From Flavobacteriales bacterium (GTDB taxonomy: Bacteria > Bacteroidota > Bacteroidia > Flavobacteriales_F > PHOS-HE28), in assembly GCA_016788205.1 (NCBI GenBank), contig JAEUTA010000031.1, forward strand, positions 168,576 to 232,575: a DNA stretch of 64,000 nucleotides. Direction: 5' to 3'. Shown here piece by piece: positions 19,516-27,894 of this stretch. A program made the translations under genes and the position numbers. The notes under the pieces were generated by a model. That model saw only the letters and a list, made by a program, of their open reading frames with translations. It ran no database searches and had not been told where the DNA came from. Each line of letters begins with the position of its first letter. Within the stretch, counting starts at the first letter, position 1.

Positions 19516-19851
19516 ATGTTGATCCGCTCCATCGGTATTGCCGGCGTCATCCTCGGCCTCCTGTTCAAGACTTTGCACTGGCCCGGGGCCAACCTCATTC
19601 TACAGATCAGCGCGGTGGTCGCTGCGGTTACCATGGCAGCCCTGCTGATCCAGAAGCCGGGGCCGTGGAACATCCGTATCCAGCGCCCGATCTGGATCTT
19701 CGGGTCTGTAGCCGTGGTGCTGTCCGGGATCATCTTCAAAACGATGTACTGGCCCGGGGCCAACATCCAGCTGATGCTGGGTATGGTGGGCACGGCCTCG
19801 TGGTTCTTGATCGGCCAAGGCCGCGCAAGACTCGCCGAGCAAAAGGGGTGA
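19516..19851 (+). CDS. Small GldL-like membrane protein with internal duplication
   Basis: The 111-residue, almost entirely hydrophobic protein should have four transmembrane helices. It contains two copies of one unit: LFKTLHWPGANLIL in the first half and IFKTMYWPGANIQL in the second. The K-x-x-x-WPGA motif is that of the membrane part of GldL, the T9SS/gliding motor stator. GldL itself has two helices and a long cytoplasmic tail, which is absent here. The role is unknown; a membrane relative or ancient duplication of the GldL helical hairpin is inferred. The ATG at 19516 (MLIRSIGIAG) begins right at the first helix. A strong terminator follows. Confidence 0.75.
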   Translation: MLIRSIGIAGVILGLLFKTLHWPGANLILQISAVVAAVTMAALLIQKPGPWNIRIQRPIWIFGSVAVVLSGIIFKTMYWPGANIQLMLGMVGTASWFLIGQGRARLAEQKG

Positions 19852-19881
19852 TGAACCACCCCATGCTGCCAGCCGAAAGAC

Positions 19882-19911
19882 AAAAGCCCCTCGATCGCTC
19901 GAGGGGCTTTT
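19882..19911. terminator. Bidirectional rho-independent terminator
   Basis: Perfect 12-bp stem AAAAGCCCCTCG/CGAGGGGCTTTT with loop ATCGCT. A and T tracts on the two sides let it end transcription both of the GldL-like gene (+) and of the convergent small gene (-). Confidence 0.9.
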
Positions 19912-19935
19912 GCTTTGGGAACTGTTGGTCGGGCT

Positions 19936-20193
19936 TCAGCCCACTTTGCGGAGTTGGAAAGGCTTCACCGTGGAGATCTCGCCGTCGAGCACCATCAGGT
20001 AGTACTCGTCGCCTTCCAGATCGGTGATGCGGACACGGGTCTCGGGGCCCTTCACTTCGCCGGTCTTCACGATGTGGCCTTGGCGGTCGCAGATGTCGAA
20101 TAGCGCCTCGCGGCTTCCGGGTTCATAGTCGAACATGAGCAGCCGCTCGATCTGGTCGATGCGGACGCGGATCTCGTTGCTTGGAGCATTCAT
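19936..20193 (-). CDS. Small protein resembling a stand-alone T9SS sorting-domain fold
   Basis: The 85-residue protein lacks a signal peptide or membrane segment. After an N-terminal stretch (MNAPSNEIRVRIDQIERLL) the rest follows the strand pattern of a type A T9SS C-terminal domain: LFDICDRQGHIVKTGEV, a middle TRVRITDLEGDEYYLMVLDG, and a basic end FQLRKVG. In true cargo proteins that pattern is the last 80 residues of a much longer secreted protein. Here it is a complete cytoplasmic protein with its own start. The similarity is by eye and may simply be a convergent beta-sandwich. No function is assigned. Confidence 0.6.
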   Translation of the reverse strand: MNAPSNEIRVRIDQIERLLMFDYEPGSREALFDICDRQGHIVKTGEVKGPETRVRITDLEGDEYYLMVLDGEISTVKPFQLRKVG

Positions 20194-20621
20194 GGCTGAG
20201 GAGTTGGGCCGTTATACGCCTTCTCGGTCAGCAGGTTACGTTCCACTGGCGCAATCCCCTGAAAGCCAGAGCCCGGACCGCCATTCCGCGACCCGGGCTC
20301 CGCCACCAAACCAAACACCTACCACCAAAGCAGGGGACGCCTCCCCTAATTCTTGAAGGCCCCAGACTTGGACCGTGTCATTCGCAACCCCAATTTACCA
20401 TGACCCCTATGGTCGGGCATGTAATGAACGAGCAACGGGTGCCCAGCGAACGTGAACGGTCGATTCACAAGGAAGGACGTTCGGAGGTGCCGGATCACGA
20501 GCATGGATCACACCAACGCCCGTGCCGTGCGCGTTCTCCGTTCTCTCGATCCATACCACCGTTCTCCGTTCCATCCATCCCGCTTCCTACACTTCGCCTA
20601 ATTTTCGGCAAACGACCCACC
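20194..20621. other. 428-nt spacer upstream of the LytTR regulator gene
   Basis: No convincing gene. It has short direct repeats CGTTCTCCGTTC near 20536 and 20572 and a C/T-rich stretch before the regulator start, but no perfect TAnnTTTG box and no terminator-like hairpin. It separates the divergent small gene from the LytTR regulator. Confidence 0.5.
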
Positions 20622-21374
20622 ATGGCACTGCGCGCACTGATCGTGGATGATGAAGCCGATGCACGGGACAACCTCCGCTTGATGCTGGAGGAACACTGTC
20701 CGGAGGTGCAGATCGTCGGACAAGCGGGGAGCGCTGTGGAAGCGCGAGAGAAGATCAACACCCTTCAACCCAACGCACTGTTCCTGGATATCAAGATGCC
20801 CGGCGAGGATGGGTTCGCGCTGCTGGCGTCCATCGCTGAACTGGACCTGCCCGTGGTGTTCGTTACCGCGTACGACGAGTTCGCGTTGCAGGCCTTCCAG
20901 CAGAACGCGCTGGATTACCTGGAGAAACCCGTGGACATCGATGCCCTGCAGCGCGCGGTGAAGAAACTCCTGCGCCAGACCGATGAACTCGGCACCACGC
21001 AGCCTTCAGCGATCGCCGCGTTGATGAAGGATCCCGCATCTCCGCTGAGCCGGCGTGTAGCGGTTCCCGGCCGTGAAGGATTGGTGTTGCTGAAACACGA
21101 GGACATCATGTACCTGGAGGCCAACGACAGCTACACCACCATCCACTTGAAGGATGGTAAGCGTAGCGTGAGCAGTAAACACATCCGTGTGTTCGAGACC
21201 AACCTGGACCCGAAGACCTTCTTCCGCGTGCACAAATCGTTCATCATCAACCTGGGCCACCTCAAGGGTTTCAACCGTGCCGAAGGCAACATGGCCGTAT
21301 TGGACAGTGGGGCATTGATCCCCGTCTCCCGTCGCCGTTTACCCGATTTCCTTGGTTTGATCAACACCTTCTAG
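20622..21374 (+). CDS. LytTR family response regulator
   Basis: Response regulator of 250 residues. Residues 1-120 are a receiver domain (acidic pocket VDDE, phospho-acceptor D56 in LFLDIKMPGEDG, FVTAYDEFALQAF). Residues about 150-250 are a LytTR DNA-binding domain (VLLKHEDIMYLEANDSYTTI, FFRVHKSFIINL). The chosen ATG is the one placing MALRALIVDDE at the N-terminus. It ends 15 nt before a propeller-type sensor kinase whose catalytic half is the LytS class, the usual partner of LytTR regulators, so the two form a two-component system. Confidence 0.95.
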   Translation: MALRALIVDDEADARDNLRLMLEEHCPEVQIVGQAGSAVEAREKINTLQPNALFLDIKMPGEDGFALLASIAELDLPVVFVTAYDEFALQAFQQNALDYLEKPVDIDALQRAVKKLLRQTDELGTTQPSAIAALMKDPASPLSRRVAVPGREGLVLLKHEDIMYLEANDSYTTIHLKDGKRSVSSKHIRVFETNLDPKTFFRVHKSFIINLGHLKGFNRAEGNMAVLDSGALIPVSRRRLPDFLGLINTF

Positions 21375-21389
21375 CGACCTTCGGGGTCG

Positions 21390-24300
21390 ATGCTGCGCGC
21401 CCTTCTCGTCCTCGCCGCCGCTGTGTTCAGCACGACAGCCGTGCTCGCGCAGCAGCATAGCTTCAAACAGCTTTCCACCAAGGACGGCCTCGCGCAAAGC
21501 CAGGTGCGTGCCATGGCCCAGGATGCGCAAGGCTATCTCTGGTTCGGCACGCTAGGTGGGGCAAGCCGGTTCGATGGGATCGAATTCACCAACTACGCGA
21601 TCAGCGACGGCCTGCCGGACCCTCAGGTGAGCGCCATGGTTCGCGATGAGCATGGAACCTTGTTCCTCGCCTCTGGAAGCCAGCTGGTGTCTTGGAACGG
21701 GAACGCATTCCAGACCGAAGCTCTTCCTGCTGCCAACAAAGGCGCGCGCATCGCAGCGCTGGCCACCGACAGGCACGGACGTATCCATATCGGCACCGAT
21801 GGCGGCGGACTTTACACGAGGGATAGCACCGGCATCCGTGCGACCGCGGGTTACCCTATGGACACGGCCGCCAGCATTCGGTCGTTACTCGCCTTGAAGG
21901 ATGGGCGCCTGCTCATCGGACTGCGCAACGGGCTCCTGCTCTGGAACACCGGAACATGCCGTATGATACCCGTGGGAGACAGTGAGCCGAAGGCAGTGAA
22001 CACACTGGCGGAAGGTGGCGACGGAAGCTGGTGGGTAGGAACGTTGATCGATGGCCTTTACCGCCTGAAACCCGATGGAAAGCAGGAGGAATACGATGAG
22101 GAGAACGGACTCCTGCGCAACAATGTGCGCTGCCTCCTGGTGGATGACCGCGATCGACTGTGGATCGGCACTAAGTTCGGTCTGAACCTGCTTGACCAGG
22201 GGCGCCTGCGGGTCTTCACCGTACACCAAGGACTACCCAACGACAACATCTGGTGTGCGTTCCAAGATGATGAAGGCGACATCTGGTTCGGCACCGATGG
22301 GGCCGGTGCGATGAAATATGCCGGTGACCGCTTCATCACCTTCACCATGAAGGATGGGCTCTGTAGTGATCTGGTCATGAACATCACCGCGGACCGGAAT
22401 GGAGACCTGTGGTTGGGCACCTATGACAATGGTATTTGTCGCATGGACGGCATGGCCATGGTGAGCACGTTGGATGGACTACCGAACAACACGGTATGGA
22501 GCGGATTATGCGCGCGCAACGGCGACCTCTGGTTCGGCACCAGCGCTGGTGTCATACGCTTGGTGAACGGCATCGTACAGCCTGTTACCGGCCTGGGACC
22601 AGCAGAAGAGCAACCTGTTCTGGCGCTGAGAGAGGGACCCGATGGTACCGTGTGGTGCGGTATGCGGGAAGGGTTGGTGGGCGTAGCCCCGGACGGAAGT
22701 GTGACGCATCATGCCGCCGGTCCTCAAGGGCCCGGGCGTTCGGTGCGCAACATCCAAGTGGACCGAAATGGCCATTTGTGGCTGGCCACGGACGAAGGCA
22801 TCATGCGTTTCGACGGTCATTCCTTCAAGCGTTGGACGAAAACACAAGGCCTTGGCGATAATACCGCGATGTGCCTCCTTCATGATCGAGAAGGACGTAC
22901 CTGGGCGGGAACGGCCAATGGCCTGTCTTGCCTTCTGGGCGAGGAGTTCCGCACGATCAGGTTCGCCGAGGATTTCGGCTCCAACTACATCGACCTGCTC
23001 GTAGCCGACAACAACGGACGCATGTGGGCCGGTACCAACAACGGCCTCTACGTATTCAACCCCGACAGTCTGTTGCGCGACCCGCTCGCGGCAGAGCACC
23101 TCTCATTGAATGATGGCCTGCGAAGTCTGGAGTTCAACCTGAATGCCGCTGTACTGGATCGCGGGCACCTGATGTTCGGCAGTTCGGCTGGCTTGGTGTA
23201 CCACGATCTACGGGGAGGAGCGACACATCCGGGCGAGCGATCACCACGCACTCGGATAACGGGCGTTCGGTCATTCCTGCAACATACCGACTGGTCTTCG
23301 CGCAGCAAGGGCATGGACCCCGATGGTCTACCCATCGGCCTGAGCCTGGACCACCGTAGGAATCACCTAACGTTCGACTATCTCGGCATCTCCCTTGCAG
23401 AGCCCGATAAGGTCGTCTACAGGTATCGGCTCACCGGATTCGACCAGGATTGGCTGCCGCCGACCGATGCCCGTTTCGCCAGTTACAGCAACCTCTCCCA
23501 AGGGCAGTATGCCTTTGAGGTGATCTCTTCCACAGGAGATGGCAGATGGAGCGCACCCGTTTCTTTCCGGTTCGAGATCCTGCCGCCGTTCTGGCTTCGA
23601 TGGTGGTTCTTCGCCCTATGCACGTTGGTACTTGCCGCCGCGGCGTACGGCATACTTCGCTATCGCTCCATCTTGCGCGAGCGTCGTGAGCGTACGCGGC
23701 AGTTGATGTTGCGCTCGCGCATGTTGCAACTGGAACAACAGGCGCTGAACGCCAATATGAACAGGCATTTCGTGTTCAACGCCTTGAACAGCATTCAGTA
23801 TCACATCAACAAACAGGACCGCGCCACCGCCAGCCGATATCTGACCAGCTTCGCCAAGCTCATCCGCAAGAACCTCGACGCCAGCCAGAACGACACCACG
23901 AGCCTGGCCGAAGAACTGGAACGATTGGAGCTCTATCTGGTGTTGGAGCATATGCGGTTCAAGGACAAGTTCGAATACAGGATCCATGTAGAACCCGGTG
24001 TGGACGTGAGCCAGGCCCGGTTGCCCGCCATGATGTTACAACCCTATGTCGAGAATAGCATCTGGCATGGCATACTTCCCATGGAAGGCACCGGTACGGT
24101 CCAGATCCTGGTGAAACAGGCCCCGAAAGACCGTGTCGAGGTCTTGATCACCGATAATGGTATCGGCATGGAGCGAAGCATGGAGGCCAAACAAGGTGTT
24201 TCAGGAGATCACATCTCGAGAGGCATAGAGATCACCAAAGGCCGGGCCGATGTTCTTAGAAGGCTGGATATCAATGACATACGAATTTTCGGGCCAGAAG

Positions 24301-24434
24301 ATCGGATCGACCCGGCTACAGGCCGATCCACCGGTACACAGGTCACCGTCCTTCTCCCGTTGACCGACAGTTGGAAAAGGTCCGGCCCCGATTTGCATTC
24401 CGCAGACGAGCGACTTACTTTTGGCGTTGGATAG
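21390..24434 (+). CDS. LytS-class sensor histidine kinase with beta-propeller sensor
   Basis: Membrane sensor kinase of 1,014 residues. The order is: signal peptide (ending near VLAQQH); about 700 residues of two-component-regulator propeller repeats (recurring GYLWFGT, RLWIGT, DIWFGTDGAGA); a Y_Y_Y domain (YRLTGFDQDW); one transmembrane helix (WWFFALCTLVLAAAAYGIL); a His_kinase/LytS domain; and a GHKL ATPase domain (PYVENSIWHGI, DNGIGM). The phospho-accepting segment reads MNRHFVFNALNSIQ, whereas most LytS kinases have MNPHF. The extracytoplasmic propeller probably binds a saccharide or peptide ligand; this is inferred from relatives, since no polysaccharide genes are adjacent. Confidence 0.93.
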   Translation: MLRALLVLAAAVFSTTAVLAQQHSFKQLSTKDGLAQSQVRAMAQDAQGYLWFGTLGGASRFDGIEFTNYAISDGLPDPQVSAMVRDEHGTLFLASGSQLVSWNGNAFQTEALPAANKGARIAALATDRHGRIHIGTDGGGLYTRDSTGIRATAGYPMDTAASIRSLLALKDGRLLIGLRNGLLLWNTGTCRMIPVGDSEPKAVNTLAEGGDGSWWVGTLIDGLYRLKPDGKQEEYDEENGLLRNNVRCLLVDDRDRLWIGTKFGLNLLDQGRLRVFTVHQGLPNDNIWCAFQDDEGDIWFGTDGAGAMKYAGDRFITFTMKDGLCSDLVMNITADRNGDLWLGTYDNGICRMDGMAMVSTLDGLPNNTVWSGLCARNGDLWFGTSAGVIRLVNGIVQPVTGLGPAEEQPVLALREGPDGTVWCGMREGLVGVAPDGSVTHHAAGPQGPGRSVRNIQVDRNGHLWLATDEGIMRFDGHSFKRWTKTQGLGDNTAMCLLHDREGRTWAGTANGLSCLLGEEFRTIRFAEDFGSNYIDLLVADNNGRMWAGTNNGLYVFNPDSLLRDPLAAEHLSLNDGLRSLEFNLNAAVLDRGHLMFGSSAGLVYHDLRGGATHPGERSPRTRITGVRSFLQHTDWSSRSKGMDPDGLPIGLSLDHRRNHLTFDYLGISLAEPDKVVYRYRLTGFDQDWLPPTDARFASYSNLSQGQYAFEVISSTGDGRWSAPVSFRFEILPPFWLRWWFFALCTLVLAAAAYGILRYRSILRERRERTRQLMLRSRMLQLEQQALNANMNRHFVFNALNSIQYHINKQDRATASRYLTSFAKLIRKNLDASQNDTTSLAEELERLELYLVLEHMRFKDKFEYRIHVEPGVDVSQARLPAMMLQPYVENSIWHGILPMEGTGTVQILVKQAPKDRVEVLITDNGIGMERSMEAKQGVSGDHISRGIEITKGRADVLRRLDINDIRIFGPEDRIDPATGRSTGTQVTVLLPLTDSWKRSGPDLHSADERLTFGVG

Positions 24435-24445
24435 TGTACTTCAGC

Positions 24446-24739
24446 ATGCGCCGAATTCTTCCGATACTCTTCCTTTTTTCCTTGCTCGCCACCGCGTGTA
24501 GCAAGGATGAATTGGTGCAGCCAGCAGGTGAGTCTGGCATGGACCTGACCCCGAAGAGCGGCTCTGTCGTAACTCCTATCTCCACTGACCTTACTGGAGG
24601 CCACCAGAGCGGACAACAAGGCGTTGATGGCTTCAGTGGACCTAAACCCGATGTGGGCAACACTCCGGGCGGTGTGGATATCAGCGATGATGGCGAGGAC
24701 CTCTCCGATAGCGAGAAGTCGCGTAAGAAACGTCGTTGA
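24446..24739 (+). CDS. Small hypothetical lipoprotein
   Basis: A 97-residue protein with a clear lipoprotein signal (MRRILPILFLFSLLATACSK, lipobox ATAC). The mature part is low-complexity, rich in Gly, Ser, Asp and Pro, and ends in a mixed acidic/basic tail (SDSEKSRKKRR). No domain is recognised. It lies 11 nt after the kinase and ends in a terminator, so it is probably the last gene of the regulatory operon and could be an envelope target or accessory of the sensor. Confidence 0.75.
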   Translation: MRRILPILFLFSLLATACSKDELVQPAGESGMDLTPKSGSVVTPISTDLTGGHQSGQQGVDGFSGPKPDVGNTPGGVDISDDGEDLSDSEKSRKKRR

Positions 24740-24763
24740 ACGGTCCTCTTTGAACGATGATCG

Positions 24764-24786
24764 GAACGCCCCTCTTCGGGGCGTTC
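24764..24786 (+). terminator. Rho-independent terminator after the kinase/lipoprotein operon
   Basis: Nine-bp stem GAACGCCCC/GGGGCGTTC with loop TCTTC, followed by TTCGTTTGG. It is also close to the convergent thiL stop (24798) and may work in both directions. Confidence 0.8.
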
Positions 24787-24797
24787 TTCGTTTGGCA

Positions 24798-25856
24798 TCA
24801 ACGCTGGAGCAGCGCGTCCCAGCCTTGCGCCTTCAATTCATGTGATCCGCCTTGCTTGTCCACCAAGTGGTACCCGCTTGCCGCATCGGTCATATGCCCG
24901 ATGATGCTCATGCTCGGATTGCCTTTGATCTTCTCGAAATCGCTCTGGGCCACGGTGAAGAGCAGCTCATAATCCTCTCCGCCGCTCAACGCACAGGTGG
25001 TCGGGTCCAGGTTGAAATCACGCGCCGTATTGTAGGTGGATGGATCGATGGGAAGCTTCTCGTCGTAGATCCGTACACCCCGCCCTGAACTGCGTGCTAG
25101 GTGCAACGCCTCACTGGCCAATCCATCACTTACGTCGATCATGCTCGTAGGGCGCACACCGAGCTTCTTCAACAACTCGATGATGTCCTTGCGGGCTTCT
25201 GGTTTCAGCTGCCGTTCCAGAATGTAATCATGACCATCCAGATCCGGCTGCGCGCCAGAATCCCGGAACACCGCCTTCTCGCGCTCCAAGATCTGAAGGC
25301 CCATGTAAGCCCCACCCAGATCTCCGCTCACGACAAGAAGATCCTTGTCACTAGCGCCATTGCGGTACACGATGTCCGCCTTCGGCGCAGAGCCGATCGC
25401 CGTAACGGAGATCACCAAGCCGCTGCGTGACGAGGTGGTGTCGCCACCAACGAGATCGACCCCATAATTACGGCACGCGAGCAACATGCCTTCGTACAGC
25501 TCATCCACTGCCTCCACGGGGAATCGGTTGCTCAACGCCAGACCCACTACCACCTGCCGAGGTGTGGCGTTCATGGCATACACATCGCTCAGGTTCACCA
25601 CGATGGACTTATATCCCAAATGGCGGAGCGGCACATAGCCCAGGTCGAAGTGTACGCCCTCTACCAGCATGTCCGTAGTGACCACCTGGTGCTCGGCTTG
25701 GCCATCCACGCCTATCGACGGTGCCACCACGGCCGCATCATCGCCGATACCCTTCACGGAGGTAGGTTGGTCCAGTTGAATGCGTGAGGCAAGGCGGTCG
25801 ATCAGCCCGAATTCGCCCAAGGCGGATAGTTCGGTCCGGGAGTTGGCTTCCATCAT
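24798..25856 (-). CDS. thiL: Thiamine-monophosphate kinase
   Basis: ThiL of 352 residues phosphorylates thiamine monophosphate with ATP to thiamine diphosphate. Family segments are present: GEFGLIDRL at the N-terminus, GIGDDAAVV and TTDMLVEGVHFD for metal and nucleotide, GGDTTSS, and the C-terminal SMIDVSDGLASE and ALSGGEDYELLF. The last is an AIR synthase-like fold signature. Two adjacent ATG codons (25856 and 25853) are candidate starts. No thi biosynthesis gene and no TPP riboswitch-like sequence is nearby. It is divergent from the suf operon. Confidence 0.96.
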   Translation of the reverse strand: MMEANSRTELSALGEFGLIDRLASRIQLDQPTSVKGIGDDAAVVAPSIGVDGQAEHQVVTTDMLVEGVHFDLGYVPLRHLGYKSIVVNLSDVYAMNATPRQVVVGLALSNRFPVEAVDELYEGMLLACRNYGVDLVGGDTTSSRSGLVISVTAIGSAPKADIVYRNGASDKDLLVVSGDLGGAYMGLQILEREKAVFRDSGAQPDLDGHDYILERQLKPEARKDIIELLKKLGVRPTSMIDVSDGLASEALHLARSSGRGVRIYDEKLPIDPSTYNTARDFNLDPTTCALSGGEDYELLFTVAQSDFEKIKGNPSMSIIGHMTDAASGYHLVDKQGGSHELKAQGWDALLQR

Positions 25857-25860
25857 GCCG

Positions 25861-25868
25861 CGAAGCTA
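25861..25868 (-). promoter_or_regulatory. -7 box TAGCTTCG of thiL
   Basis: TAnnTTCG match on the minus strand that ends only 4 nt before the first thiL ATG. It predicts a leaderless transcript. Confidence 0.45.
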
Positions 25869-25932
25869 CCAGCAGCAGCCGCCACGCTGCCAAAGAGGGC
25901 TTACAATTCAATGACCCAAGCTCTTTAGACCG

Positions 25933-25940
25933 TACCTTTG
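25933..25940 (+). promoter_or_regulatory. -7 box TACCTTTG of the suf operon
   Basis: Exact TAnnTTTG match in the divergent thiL-sufA spacer, 40 nt before the sufA ATG. The predicted start site is around 25945-25948. The box is directly preceded by one TTTAGACC and followed by the palindrome at 25952-25970. Confidence 0.6.
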
Positions 25941-25951
25941 TTGACCTGTTC

Positions 25952-25970
25952 ATTTAGACCAATTCTAAAT
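25952..25970. promoter_or_regulatory. Operator-like palindrome ATTTAGA-N5-TCTAAAT upstream of sufA
   Basis: Perfect 7-bp arms with a 5-nt centre (CCAAT), AT-rich in a GC-rich region, immediately downstream of the predicted transcription start. The word TTTAGACC occurs twice, at 25924-25931 and 25953-25960, on either side of the -7 box. The position suits a repressor of Fe-S assembly genes, for instance an Rrf2/IscR-type or iron-responsive protein, but no regulator gene is in the window and the identity is unproven. Confidence 0.5.
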
Positions 25971-25980
25971 AAGCCGCACC

Positions 25981-26307
25981 ATGATCAAGGTGAGTGAGAA
26001 CGCCAAGTCCGAAGTGACTAAGCTCCTCGGTGCTGAAGGCCGTGGGCCGAACCACTTCGTCCGTGTCGGTGTGAAGGGCGGCGGTTGTTCCGGCCTGATG
26101 TACGACCTCGACTTCGACGACCAGATGAAAGAGGGCGACAAAGTCTTCGAGGACAATGGCGTAAAGGTGGTGGTGGACAAGAAGAGCCTGCTCTACCTCT
26201 TGGGCACCACGCTCGACTTCAGCGGCGGCCTCAACGGGAAAGGCTTCCAGTTCGTGAATCCGAACGCTTCACGCACGTGCGGTTGCGGAGAGAGCTTCAG
26301 TATCTGA
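25981..26307 (+). CDS. sufA: A-type iron-sulfur cluster carrier (SufA/IscA/ErpA family)
   Basis: HesB/IscA family protein of 108 residues that accepts and delivers Fe-S clusters. The three conserved cysteines are present, one in KGGGCSGLMYDL and two in the C-terminal TCGCGESFSI. It is the first gene of the suf operon, before sufB, and is separated from it by a palindromic repeat of about 80 nt. Confidence 0.95.
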   Translation: MIKVSENAKSEVTKLLGAEGRGPNHFVRVGVKGGGCSGLMYDLDFDDQMKEGDKVFEDNGVKVVVDKKSLLYLLGTTLDFSGGLNGKGFQFVNPNASRTCGCGESFSI

Positions 26308-26314
26308 ATGTGAT

Positions 26315-26396
26315 GCACCGCAAAGACGCTAAGCACGCCAAGGAATTCGCCCTGCCTGCCTTCAGGCTTTGCGCCCTTTGCGCCTTTGCGGTGAAG
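26315..26396. repeat. Palindromic repeat, CACCGCAAAGACGC type, copy 2 (sufA-sufB spacer)
   Basis: An 82-nt inverted repeat with left arm CACCGCAAAGACGCTAAGC and right arm CTTTGCGCCTTTGCGGTG fills the sufA-sufB spacer. It is related to the copy after pepP (18782-18852). Its translation gives MHRKDAKHAKEF and [11 protein letters not shown], peptides known from databases as artefacts of this repeat family. Confidence 0.8.
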
Positions 26397-26406
26397 AAAT
26401 AAGCGA

Positions 26407-27855
26407 ATGGCACAGGACACCGACGACATCCTACGCGAGGTAACCGAAAAGGAATACGCCTACGGTTTCGTCACGGACATCGAGAGCGAGAAGGCCGCGA
26501 AAGGCTTGAACGAGGACATCGTTCGCTTCATCAGCGCGAAGAAGAACGAACCCGAGTGGATGCTCGAATGGCGGCTGGAGGCTTTCCGCTTGTGGCAGAA
26601 AATGACCGAGCCGGAGTGGGCCCACGTGCACTACCCGAAGATCGATTACCAGAACGCGTACTACTACAGCGCGCCGAAGAAAAAGCCCACGCTCAACAGT
26701 CTGGACGAAGCCGATCCCGAGTTGATCAAGACCTTCGAAAAGCTGGGCATTAGCATTGAGGAGCAGAAGCGCCTGGCCGGTGTTGCCGTGGACATCGTGT
26801 TCGACAGTGTGAGCGTGAAGACCACGTTCCAAGGCGCACTCAAGGAGAAAGGCATCATCTTCTGCTCGTTCAGCGAAGCGGTGAAGGAACACCCCGAGCT
26901 GATCAAGAAATACCTCGGCAGCGTGGTGCCTCGCACCGACAACTACTTCGCCGCGCTCAACAGTGCCGTCTTCAGCGATGGCAGCTTCTGCTACATCCCG
27001 CCGGGTGTCCGCTGCCCCATGGAGCTGAGCACCTACTTCCGTATCAACGAGGCCATGACCGGCCAGTTCGAGCGCACGCTGCTGATCGCCGATGAAGGTG
27101 CGTACGTGAGCTACCTCGAAGGCTGCACCGCACCGATCCGTGATGAGCACCAATTGCACGCTGCGGTGGTGGAGCTCGTCGCATTGAAGGACGCGGAGAT
27201 CAAGTACAGCACCGTACAGAACTGGTACCCCGGCGACAAGGACGGCAAGGGCGGCATCTACAACTTCGTCACCAAGCGCGGCATGTGCCTCGGCGATCGC
27301 AGCAAGATCAGCTGGACCCAAGTGGAGACCGGCAGCGCGATCACTTGGAAGTACCCGAGTTGCGTGCTGAAAGGCGACTACAGCACCGGCGAGTTCTACA
27401 GCGTGGCGGTCACAAACAACCGTCAGCAAGCCGATACGGGCACCAAGATGACCCACATCGGCAAGGGCACGAAGAGCACCATCGTGAGCAAGGGCATCAG
27501 CGCGGGCTTTAGCAACAACAGCTACCGCGGCCTGGTAAAGATCGGTCGCGGCGCGAAGGGCGCACGCAACTTCAGCCAGTGCGATTCACTGCTGCTCGGC
27601 GACCGTTGCGGCGCGCACACCTTCCCCTACATCGAAAGCGAGAACCCGAGCGCCATGGTGGAGCACGAAGCCACCACCAGCAAGATCGGTGAGGACCAGA
27701 TCTTCTACCTCAATCAGCGGGGGATCGAAACGGAGAAGGCGGTGAGCCTCATCGTGAACGGCTACTGCAAAGAAGTTCTGAACCAGTTGCCGATGGAGTT
27801 CGCCGTGGAAGCGCAGAAGCTGTTGGCGGTGTCATTGGAAGGATCTGTTGGATAA
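26407..27855 (+). CDS. sufB: SufB, Fe-S cluster scaffold subunit
   Basis: SufB of 482 residues forms the SufBC2D scaffold on which Fe-S clusters are built. Recognised regions include [13 protein letters not shown] [32 protein letters not shown], the core beta-helix with [13 protein letters not shown] and FVTKRG, and the C-terminal [19 protein letters not shown] that contains the cysteine implicated in cluster assembly. FeS ligation and persulfide transfer from SufS/SufE are known for the family. Full length, standard order before sufC. Confidence 0.97.
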   Translation: MAQDTDDILREVTEKEYAYGFVTDIESEKAAKGLNEDIVRFISAKKNEPEWMLEWRLEAFRLWQKMTEPEWAHVHYPKIDYQNAYYYSAPKKKPTLNSLDEADPELIKTFEKLGISIEEQKRLAGVAVDIVFDSVSVKTTFQGALKEKGIIFCSFSEAVKEHPELIKKYLGSVVPRTDNYFAALNSAVFSDGSFCYIPPGVRCPMELSTYFRINEAMTGQFERTLLIADEGAYVSYLEGCTAPIRDEHQLHAAVVELVALKDAEIKYSTVQNWYPGDKDGKGGIYNFVTKRGMCLGDRSKISWTQVETGSAITWKYPSCVLKGDYSTGEFYSVAVTNNRQQADTGTKMTHIGKGTKSTIVSKGISAGFSNNSYRGLVKIGRGAKGARNFSQCDSLLLGDRCGAHTFPYIESENPSAMVEHEATTSKIGEDQIFYLNQRGIETEKAVSLIVNGYCKEVLNQLPMEFAVEAQKLLAVSLEGSVG

Positions 27856-27866
27856 CCACCTGTAAC

Positions 27867-27885
27867 GTCGACCCATTGGGTCGAC
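27867..27885. repeat. 19-bp perfect palindrome in the sufB-sufC spacer
   Basis: GTCGACCCA-T-TGGGTCGAC, with 9-bp arms and a single central base, begins 11 nt after the sufB stop. An identical palindrome apart from the central base occurs in the sufC-sufD spacer (28646-28664). Confidence 0.85.
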
Positions 27886-27894
27886 AAGACGACA

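Noticed and set aside
25857..25980. A TPP riboswitch upstream of thiL
   Set aside because: The gap to the divergent suf gene is short and contains no TPP-type conserved helices; the thiL promoter box is 4 nt from the start, leaving no leader.
26313..26402. Small frames encoding MHRKDAK...-type peptides in the repeats after pepP and sufA
   Set aside because: They are translations of a palindromic repeat, known to generate artefact proteins.
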